A DNA stretch of 64,000 bases. It comes from Psilocybe azurescens. Taxonomy: Eukaryota; Basidiomycota; Agaricomycetes; Agaricales; Agrocybaceae. Each line of letters opens with the position of its first letter. The stretch's first letter is position 1. Positions 56,519 to 64,000 of this stretch are shown one piece after another. The position numbers were made by a program, and so were the translations under genes. The notes under the pieces were generated by a model. The model made no database searches. It had not been told where the DNA came from and saw only the letters and a list, made by a program, of their open reading frames with translations. The stretch spans positions 62,001-126,000 of the forward strand of contig JAJIRX010000640.1 in the NCBI GenBank assembly GCA_023853785.1. The letters are read 5' to 3'.

Positions 56519-56994
56519 CATCACCCAAATAGTTGACTTAAAAACACCAAGTTTGACATCAGTTTTGCAAATAAAATCACCATTTTCCAGCATAAAGATG
56601 ATGTTAGAGCATAGTTTAAAAGAGAGAGAATGCATGACTGTGTAGCAGAGAATAATGGGCTATAAACTTGGGAAAATGTAAAGTTTCAGTCTTTTTATAT
56701 ACTTCCAACATGTTTTCATTTATTTGAATTTTTTTTTTGTATGTTTGCAATAACAAAAACCTTATTGTGTTAATTCCAACAGGCCACAAAGAAACTGTCC
56801 AGATGTGTTAATTTTATAAAGTATTTAATAATAATAGATGAACCAAGCAAATACAAACAAATATTATATCTCCTGAAAGATGTAATCCAAGGCTTTCTAG
56901 TATATTTTAAATCATATAATTTCATTAAGATTACATATTATTATAGTCAGTTTAAGTTCAATTTCAAAACATCCAGACAGTTTTTGAGTCACTG

Positions 56995-57885
56995 ATAAGT
57001 GGATACTACTGAGATGCTTGCTGTAGAATATGCTTGCAGCTTAACACTTCAATCAAATTTTTACAATGACTAGTTTGTCACTAGAAAGAGAAGCTTATGC
57101 TTTTAATAATCATACTACACAAAAATCTTCAAATAAGGGGGGGGGGAGGGGGTTGAATACAAGGATTAGCTCACAAGGATTTTGGAAGAATATATATGTT
57201 TTTATGATTTCTAGGTGGGTACTGAAACTTATAAAAATCTCTACTCTAACATAATATCATTTCCAGACCTTCTTAGAGTCACTATCAGCAGGTATATGCT
57301 TCAAACTAAATAATTTGGTGGTCTTATTGACCTAATAAAACATGATTTAACTCTCTTGGTCTACCAGCTAAAGACCTTCTTGGCCTTGGCAATACAAAAT
57401 GAGAGGGAGCTAGATTGTAAAGCTAGCTTGTGCACCCTATATCTTGATTGGCCTCTTACAGGTATAAAGTCAATATTTAGACTTGGTTTGTGTGAGGTGA
57501 ACAAATATTTCTAGCTTTCAAATGTGCAAAGCACTACTTTCAAATTCAAAGATGAACAATAGATTGCCATCACTTGATAAGCAATTAACATCCTCAAAGT
57601 TCTTAATACTTTCAGAAAATGCAGACAGAATAAAATCTGAACTGTATATTCTTGGGGTAAAAATTACTTGCTCAATATCTATGTAGATATGTTTAATTTA
57701 TAGCTACAGATACATACAATGTTGGAGAATAATTTAGTAAATCAAATCACTGTTACAAACCCCCAAGCTACATGTTTTGCAAACCATAAGCCTTTCTACA
57801 ACCAATCAGATTACTAATAAATAATCTAGGTGGTCATTATCAGCATGACCAGCTAGCACTTGGCACTCTTCAGCTGTTATTCTCT
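56995..57885. other. Unassigned AT-rich stretch with G run
   Basis: There is a G-rich run at 57137-57152. No gene recognised. Confidence 0.4.
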
Positions 57886-58336
57886 TCAGTACTTTCACTC
57901 CCCCACATATTCCCTAGGACTGGAGGGATTGAGAAAGGGAGTGAAGGGAATAGAGGAATAGAGGGAATAGAGGGGATTGAAGAGGGAATAAAAGGAATTG
58001 GAGAGGGAATGGAGGGAATGATGGGGAATGAAGGGAATAGAGTTATTTATAGCCAATACAGTAATAAAGTGGAATTCCCACGGCTTAAAGCTGAGTAAAA
58101 ACAATTTCCCACACCTTTAGGCTGAATATAAAATAGATTTACACAGTTACCACTACTATCATACATCTACTATACACTGCTTATATAATCCTTATATCAT
58201 ACACCTACTGTACACTGCTTATATAATTTACCCTGTATCATACACCTACTATACACTGCTTATGTAATCTATCTTGTATCATACATCTACTGTACATTGC
58301 TTATATAATCTACTATGTGAATTAACTTGTTTTTTT
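57886..58336 (-). repeat. Shared 3' tail with 42-bp tandem repeats (inverted copy)
   Basis: This is the reverse complement of 39747-40205: four CACTGCTTATATAATC-type units (about 58165-58320), the TTATTTATAGCC box at about 58045, and the GGGAATAGAGG purine run. It lies directly downstream of the KDZ-associated pseudogene. Confidence 0.65.
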
Positions 58337-58353
58337 ACACACTTGTATTCAAT

Positions 58354-58995
58354 TTAGTCTGAGTCAGAATCACTGGTCTCTGCTTCACTAGAATCACTAG
58401 TCTCTTCATCCAATCCTAATTCTTCATTTTCATCATCACTATCTGAAGACTCTGCCTTTATTTTCTTTTTGCAATGACATATTTTGTGTGGTAAAATAGT
58501 ATTGTGTGTAGAAACCAGTTGAAATTGCCAGGTGTCATACATTTAAGTATAGATTCAAAACCACCCAGCCATGCATTTAATTGTTCACACACTTGTGTAT
58601 TAAAGGTTTTCTGGGCATATGCATTGCCATTATCATCATATGCAATAATTACAAGATTTGGAGCTGAACCATCACCTAGAGAAGGATTGCAGTACTTTCA
58701 ACAAAGATAATCATTGGCTTGGTGATTAATATAATGGTAAGTGTCCACAATAAATCTTGATGTTTTTTTCCACATAGCATCCCAACTTCCATTTGGTAAC
58801 AGCTGTTTGCAACACTTGACATCCTTTGTCAATACATATGTATTCAGGACAAGATTCTTTTGTCTTATAAACAGACTGCAAAAACTTTAATATATTAGTT
58901 GTGGATTCAGACCTATTAAATTTTGTCCATGCATCTATATTATTTAAAGGAACTAAATACATGATAATAATAGCAATAATAATAATAAATACCAT
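58354..58995 (-). pseudogene. KDZ-transposon-associated protein (CxC-type cluster family), C-terminal part
   Basis: Minus-strand segments, across frames: AWTKFNRSES, TKESCPEYICIDKGCQVLQT (about 58890-58800), GDGSAPNLVIIAYDDNGNAYA (about 58670-58610), NTQVCEQLNAWLGGFESILK (about 58600-58550) and MTPGNFNWFLHTILFYHTK, then a D/E/S-rich tail ending at 58354. These blocks occur in basidiomycete proteins annotated as cysteine clusters associated with KDZ (Kyakuja-Dileera-Zisupton) transposases; this is recalled from family knowledge, not searched. Frameshifts and at least one TGA break it. The 5' part is missing. Confidence 0.6.
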
Positions 58996-59019
58996 GATTG
59001 AGACCTATGGTGGAAGAGC

Positions 59020-60430
59020 TGATAGAGTCCAGGTGGACTCCAATTGGAGTGCCAACTTTAACTTTGAATAGAACAGAATCCAGTTGAATTCCAACTAGAA
59101 TATTTCAATCTATCAATCTTAGTGTAAATTCATGAGTGTAATATAATATATTAATAACTATATACTACATTATTATCTACATGCAAAGTCCATTGTAACA
59201 AAATAAAATAAAAATAAAAAACATAACAGAGTAAAAAGATGGGCAGGAGGGTATATACTTGGGTTAAATGAACAAACAAACACATAAATGTAAAAGAAAT
59301 TGAGAGAACAAAAAGAAAAAAGGGAAAATTTAAAAAAAAAAAAAAGTGGTGGACAGGTGGTTGTATCGGTCATACATGCCGTTGTTGTTGTGGGTGTGGT
59401 ACACATCCACCGATGTGTCGTCGTCCTTGGCCGTTGTGTCCATTGTGGCCGCCATGCGTGGCCGTTGTACTCGGTGTCATACATGTCATCGTTGTCGTCT
59501 TTGCGGCCATTGTGGGTGCCATACGTTGGTGTTGTACTCGGTGTCATGTGTGTCGTCATGGCTGCTGTGCATGTCATACGTGTCGTCTTTGTGGCCGCTT
59601 TGCGTGTCATACATGTTGGCGTGTACGTGTCCTGCGTGTTGTCTTCGTGGCCGCTGTGCATGTCATACGTGTTGCGGTACACGTCCTGCGTGGTCATCTT
59701 CATGGCCGCTGTGCGTGTTGTACGTGTCGCAGTACGTGTCCTGCGTGTTGTCTTTTGTGGCCGCCCGACGTGTCGTATGTGTCGCGGTACACGTCCTGCA
59801 TGTTGTTGTTGTTGTCCCTACGTGTCGTGTCCGCTTTTGTATGTACTGTTGTCATACCGTACATGTTGCATGTGTCGCAGTACGTGCAGTACATACACGC
59901 ATCGCCCATCGGTCTATATGAGAAAGAGGGGGAGGGTTAGTGGCGGCGGTGGGTGGGGTTCGCGAACTTACCTGGTGTTGCGGCCACGTTCACGTTGCCT
60001 CGTTACCTGCTCGCATCCCCTCCCTCATTCCACCTTGTTCCCTCTCGGTCCGGTGTCATTGTCGTTGTATACAGAGCCGTCATCATTGCTGTCGTACACG
60101 TGTATGCGTGTCCGGAGTCGTCGTCATCGTACACAGACCTGTCATTGGTCGGTGGTGCTGCGATGCATGTCAGGTCGGGTTGGCGAGTGCCTGGCTCTGA
60201 CCGACAACGGCGAGGTGGTGAGGGCAACGCACGACAGCAGCAACGGGGTGGTGGTGGTCACAGGAAGAGGTGGGGTGGTTGGAGTAACCAATGGACTGAT
60301 GTGGCAACCAAAAGTCATGCATGTGACATTGTTCACTGTTGCCGAGAATTGCCGAGAAATAATATCAAATTTTAAGTCCATTTATGGTTCCATTTTTGGT
60401 TCCGTTCTGGGGTATTCTGTTTCAGTGTAA
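59020..60430 (-). repeat. Repeat family Y, copy 3 (CpG-intact)
   Basis: It matches 38460-39510 in reverse. Its 3' end is at 59030-59110 (GAGTCCAGGTGGACTCCAAT), then GTAGATAATAATG, the T-rich run (59328-59344 on the + strand as A's), and the intron-bearing gene-like part to about 60300. CpG dinucleotides are abundant here and largely converted in copy 1. Confidence 0.65.
59345..60300 (-). CDS. Low-complexity gene of repeat Y with one intron
   Basis: The intron runs from GTAAGTTCGCG (about 59971) to CTCATATAG (about 59912) on the minus strand, with the same flanks as in copy 1. The downstream exon contains DACMYCTYCDTCNMYG and repeats of (TQD)VYRxTYDxxGH, with T/D/N/Y/H-rich low complexity. 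Upstream, a frame reads YDDDDSGHAYTCTT and another YDSNDDGSVYNDNDTGPRG. No start codon can be chosen with confidence, and no domain is known. The protein, if made, would be disordered. The intact CpG and splice sites argue for a recent copy. A long frame on the opposite strand is only a by-product of the repeats. Confidence 0.4.
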
Positions 60431-60610
60431 ACAGATTCCGTTCAATTCCGCTGCAGAATCCGGCCATTCCGGCCGGAATTGATATTAAATGAAATAGCAG
60501 GGCCTTGTGCCATATTTTTGCTCTCATTCCGGCTGCAGAATAGCGGATTCCGCGAGCGGACTCCGGGCGGACTCCGGCCGGAATATGTGGGGACACAAAA
60601 GCCCTCATTC
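60378..60610. repeat. CpG-rich palindromic cluster (ATTCCGGCCGGAAT words)
   Basis: ATTCCGGCCGGAATT (60466-60480) and CTCCGGCCGGAATATG (60570-60585) are palindromic, and CATTCCGGCTGCAGAATAGC, CCGCTGCAGAATCCGG and GGACTCCGGGCGGACTCCGG occur between and beside them. It is the densest CpG patch in this part of the window. Confidence 0.7.
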
Positions 60611-60699
60611 TCTTAGGCATACAGACCACAATGTCAACATTAAACATCTTCAGTATTTGCCTAGAAACCCTGCTGACGGTTGGCTCATCTGTCTATGCC

Positions 60700-61685
60700 A
60701 TGTTTATTCTATTATTTCATCAGCTTAGTGCCTGTTGAACTCTTATTATGAGTCAACTCCATATTGGGCAATGCATTATTCCATTTATCCCATTGGTTGA
60801 GAATACTTTTCATATTTGTATACTCTGATCTGCTCAGCTAGACACATGTGCATTGTGGAATTAGATTTGTTATTGTCTCCAGAATATGAAGACTTTCTTG
60901 GCAGTCCTCATTTTTCTTTATATTTCAGGACAGCTAAAGCTACCCTTGCTCTATACTGTGATCAGACTTATTTAATGAGGGCTGAGCCAGTTTATTCTGA
61001 CATTCCATGATGCCTGAGGCCCTGTATCACACTCTGCACAACCTCTAGAGTATTTCAGCACTAAGTCTTTAATTGTATTACATGTAGTTAGTGTGTGCTA
61101 ATTTTAGAACACACAATCAACTGCATTGTGTCTTGACTTCAGCTAACACCTTTCTCTTCCTCTATTGTTCTTCAGTCATTGTGTAGTTACAACTTTTTAC
61201 AGGTAGTACATATATTGTTGTTTACAATAGCTAGCCCAACTGCCCAGTATTTAAACATAATTATACCATTCATACTGCTTAGCTGTAAGCCAATATTGCT
61301 TATTTTGTAGTTTCCCTCATTCTTTGTGAACATATCACTGCTCACTTACATATATGCATTTGGATGCCAAAAATTCAGCTATTCTTCATTATGCATTTCC
61401 TTACACAGCTAGCTGTGTAATGGTCTCTTCACCATGATCTCATTTGCTAGAGACCATGCAATTTCAGTCTTGCTAACCTCATGTTCAAATAGTTCTTTCA
61501 ATGTTGCAGCAATTGCAAGCCAGAAGACAAAAACATCTGCAGCATTGGCATGTGCAGTCTCAAGAGATCAGAAAGATCAAATAAATGGTGCAACAATGGT
61601 TGTGTACCACAGTAAGTCTTTGTTAAATTTATTGTACTTGCAGTTGAACTTGTTTGCAAATAGACCTTGAACATGGGTGTTCTTT
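60700..61685. other. Unassigned stretch, possibly the 3' part of a hAT element
   Basis: No gene is certain. A frame at 61434-61670 (AAIASQKTKTSAALACAVSRD) has no motif. The region lies downstream of the hAT relic and may belong to it. Confidence 0.35.
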
Positions 61686-62590
61686 TTATAGTTCATCTAT
61701 GTCAGTCTGAATCAATTGCAATGAATTCATGATCACTTTAAATTTGATTGTCTTCAAAATAACAAGATCATGAATAAAAGGAGGACATGGATTGATTGCA
61801 GCTGCTGCTAACCAATGGATTCTAAAGTGAGTCTTGCCTATCTTCTGTAAAGAATTAACAAGGCCATTGGAGTCTCTCAACAGTCATACCTTGTGAAGCT
61901 TGAACATTCCAAAGTTTGACTTGCTAAAATACTTCAAAATTGCTTTCAAAAGTTTCATTGACTGTGATATAGATCAGTTTAAATTACAGATAGGTTAGGT
62001 TTAACATACTGGTTTAAACAAGGGCAAGACTGTAATGTTTTTTATAGTATTCTGAATGTGGTGAACATAATCCCACAACTCCAACATTGTAGGCACAATT
62101 GCAATAGTGTCTCAGCAGGCAGCCTTTGTTATGTTTGTGTTATCAGATACAATAGCCACCCATCTATCAACACCAACAGCTTCTATAATCTGCAATGGAG
62201 TAAGTGATTAGCTAGCTATAAAAAGAGTTAGGTATTGACACTGCCTTGATTAGGTTACTGGTTATCCAGCTTCTATTATAGGATACACCACTTCCTTTGT
62301 GGGCATTAAGAAAAAAGCTGTATCAGTCAGGCATAGTAGCATGTGCTGTGTAAAATGACTTCTTGTAACATATAGTGGTGCCATTAAATGTTGAAGTCAG
62401 ATTATTCTCTGTTTTAAGGAACTTGATCATTTTCCCTTGGATGAAAACAGCCTCTTGAGGAATAAATGTATTTTGAAAAAGATCTGAGCCACTAGCCTGA
62501 TATATCCCATTTAACTTGTGCATCAGCTCCTTCCACTTGGGTGAGTCAAGGACATTAGGGACCAGACCACAGACACAGACAAAATGCATA
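61686..62590 (-). pseudogene. hAT-family transposase (DUF659-type) relic
   Basis: Minus-strand frames read: FVCVCGLVPNVLDSPKWKELMHKLNGIYQASGSDLFQ-type start (62590-62460), KMIKFLKTENNLTSTFNGTT (about 62430-62375), a degraded GVDRWVAIVSDNT (about 62175-62140, catalytic-domain D), and LQKIGKTHFRIHWLAAAAI (about 61850-61795). This order matches the DUF659/hAT-like proteins of basidiomycetes. Stops and frameshifts are frequent. No zf-BED domain or C-terminal dimerisation domain is seen, so both ends may be lost. The 5' side is bounded by the MITE at 62595. Confidence 0.6.
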
Positions 62591-62594
62591 ATTA

Positions 62595-62758
62595 TCACTC
62601 CTGGGGTGCAGCAAATCTAAAACTTTCCAAAAAAATTTCTATATTGTTAAAGGTTTTGAATATAATTTGCAGTTTCTAAATTTTAATCAAAATTTCTATC
62701 ATTTGGGTAATCAAAATTGAGTTGAAATGTTTAAATTTAGTGATTATCTTAGAAAGAC
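62595..62758 (+). mobile_element. MITE family M1, copy 2 (left part only)
   Basis: It starts TCACTCCTGGGGTGCAGCAA after TA and follows copy 1 (13950-14125) closely to AGAAAGAC, where the gypsy LTR begins at 62759. The other part should lie beyond the window, behind that element. Confidence 0.85.
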
Positions 62759-63219
62759 TGTTACGACAAGTCTTTTTCTTGTTCTTTTCCTTTCTCTTTT
62801 CTTTTCTTTGCCTTTTTGTCATCTTCCACATCATTGATACATCATTGTATGTTCTGATGAACTTTGTCTTCCATCATATCTATGAAACTCCATCATATCT
62901 TTGATGGACTTTCACTTCCATCTTTTATGATACATCTTTTGATGAACGTTTGATCTGTTTCCTTTATTCTTATATACATCTGCTGATGAACATTCAAACT
63001 CGTTTCAACTTGCTGTACAGTTTGTAGTATTTATACCAGTAAGGATCCATTGTATTCTTTAGCCAGTTCTTGAGAATCCAACCTGCTTAACCTGCTCAAC
63101 TTGAACTTGAACTTGTTCTTGTAAACAATTGGTGGTTAGATTATGCACACTGCATAATTCTAACTTGAGATCATAACAAAAGAACTAGCTTCTCACTCTA
63201 CCATACTGCTTTGCCCACA
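62759..63219 (+). repeat. 5' LTR of gypsy element 3
   Basis: It runs from TGTTACGACAAG to TTTGCCCACA, 461 bp, with TG...CA ends. The first 60 bp are pyrimidine-rich (TCTTTTTCTTGTTC). GATGAAC words repeat in the middle. A TATTTATA element lies at about 63029. Its last 60 bp share ATAACAAAAGAACTAGCT with 466-492. Confidence 0.8.
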
Positions 63220-63221
63220 AG

Positions 63222-63234
63222 TGGTATCGGGAGC
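63222..63234 (+). other. Primer binding site (initiator-tRNA type)
   Basis: TGGTATCGGGAGC lies two bases after the LTR. It resembles the TGGTATCAGAGC site complementary to the 3' end of the initiator methionine tRNA. Confidence 0.7.
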
Positions 63235-63248
63235 TTGAACCAGACACC

Positions 63249-64000
63249 ATGACATCTCGACGTGGAACCTTCTCCGCAAACTACGACACCGACAACAGTG
63301 GTGAACGAACGCCTACATCAGACGTTCAACTAACTACCCGAACTCCAGGACTATTGTCAGGAGAAGAATACTTCACTGACGCCTCTGAAAACTCTGAACC
63401 GAACGAACCACAAATGGTTGACCAACAAATGACGATCAACACCCCGAAGACAAGGGAACTCTCTCTTAGCAAACCTATCGCCCCCTTCAATGGCAAACGG
63501 TTTAAGAGCAAGAAATTCCTTCAAGAATGTATCCTCTATATGGGGATTAACAAAGATGTCTATGACACTGAACCAAAATGGATTGGCGTTTCATTCTCTC
63601 TTATATGCAAGAAGGGAACGCGGTCGTTTGGAAACAACAATTCTTCCAGAACAAACTGAACCTTGACACTGGAGACATCGACTTACCGACATACAAGGAA
63701 TTTATCAATGAATTCCAGAAGGCATTCAAGCCAGAAGAAGAAGACATTGATGCATTGGACAAATTAAAAGTGCTTCAACAAAGGAACCTGACCGCCGAAC
63801 AACTAGTAACCAAGTTCAAACTACTGGTTGGAGAGGCAGGGATGTCTAACGACTCCAACACCACGAACAAACTCTTGATCGAAATGTTCAAAAAGCGCTG
63901 AACCCGGTGCTAGTGCAGAAGATCATCCAGTCTGAGAAGAGGCCCACCAAAATCGGAAGAATGGTACGACAAAGCCATGTCTTACGATAGGAGCTACTGA
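63249..64000 (+). pseudogene. gag polyprotein, gypsy element 3 (frameshifted, 3' end outside)
   Basis: The start ATG is at 63249 (MTSRRGTFSANYD). The N-terminal half is acidic and polar, then PIAPFNGKRFKSKKFLQECILYMGINKDVYDTE at 63478-63573. The frame shifts near 63575, and the same protein continues in another frame as FILSYMQEGNAVVWKQQF (63588-63640), KEFINEFQKAFKPEEED and KFKLLVGEAGMSND. It shifts again near 63898 (ALNPVLVQKII) and near 63945 (EEWYDKAMSYD). No nonsense substitutions are seen between the shifts. This suggests one-base indels, either real or from sequencing, in an otherwise young gene. Confidence 0.75.

Larger units (their letters stand above)
54022..56994 (-). mobile_element. 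Tc1/mariner element, copy C, interrupted by another Tc1/mariner element
   Basis: The outer inverted repeats are about 220 bp: CAGTGACTCAAAAAACTGTC on the left and GACAGTTTTTGAGTCACTG on the right. Each has a second inner copy of the core in opposite direction (ACATCCAGACAGTTTCTTTG at about 54214, and its counterpart at about 56785). TA is present on the left (54020-54021). The insertion at 54863-56518 splits it. Removing that restores collinearity with copy B. Confidence 0.85.
62759..64000 (+). mobile_element. Ty3/gypsy element 3, 5' end, running off the window
   Basis: The 5' LTR (62759-63219) is followed by a tRNA-type primer site and gag. CpG is frequent, so it is younger than elements 1 and 2. 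It belongs to the same family as element 1. The insertion is inside a MITE. The right end lies outside the window. Confidence 0.85.

Noticed and set aside
59300..60430. Open frame of 376 codons on the + strand
   Set aside because: It is antisense to the intron-bearing core of repeat Y and runs through the intron and the minisatellite-like words. Valine/cysteine/arginine-rich low complexity is explained by GTGTCGTAC-type repeats.

Overview
This window is from a filamentous basidiomycete, most likely an agaricomycete. The evidence is introns of about 50-60 bp with GT/AG ends, a NACHT-WD40 NLR-type STAND gene of the kind that is abundant in Agaricomycetes, a fungal GPI1 homologue, chromovirus LTR elements, and a protein family associated with KDZ transposons. 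No alignment or search was run. All homology calls are from reading motifs, and most repeat boundaries are by eye.

Layout. 1-4742 is a decayed Ty3/gypsy element, cut at its 3' end by a second gypsy element (4743-11780) that has both LTRs, a polypurine tract, a chromodomain and a Tf1/sushi-like self-priming signature. 11.8-15.5 kb is AT-rich nested repeat: a TIR-type repeat, a Tc1/mariner gene with a MITE inserted in its last codons, and another palindromic MITE. 15.5-24.5 kb is a CpG-rich gene island made of an old tandem duplication. Each unit holds the 3' end of an FAD-dependent oxidoreductase (+), a GPI1 gene (-) and a Rho-type GTPase (+). Both units are damaged. 26.2-31.5 kb is a large NLR gene on the + strand with nine exons, a helical N-terminal region, a NACHT domain and 14 nearly identical WD40 repeats.

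From 31.5 kb to the end the window is mostly mobile DNA: TIR elements, a solo LTR with a perfect 5-bp target duplication and eight TGAGTCA sites, a tyrosine-recombinase fragment, a truncated LTR copy carrying a MITE, three tRNA-like repeat copies, Tc1 elements (one nested in another), a KDZ-associated pseudogene, a hAT transposase pseudogene, and an unclassified repeat family that carries an intron and low-complexity coding-like cargo. The window ends inside the gag gene of a younger gypsy element.

How the parts relate. The older repeats are almost free of CpG, while the gene island and a few recent insertions keep it. Paired copies, such as the two oxidoreductase fragments, differ mainly as CpG to TpG/CpA. 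This looks like methylation-linked deamination that has spread from repeats into neighbouring genes. The only candidate for an active host gene is the NLR, and it carries five frame breaks but no nonsense codon in the parts read. GPI1 and the Rho GTPase each have stop codons or lost splice sites, so intact copies, if present, should lie elsewhere in the genome.
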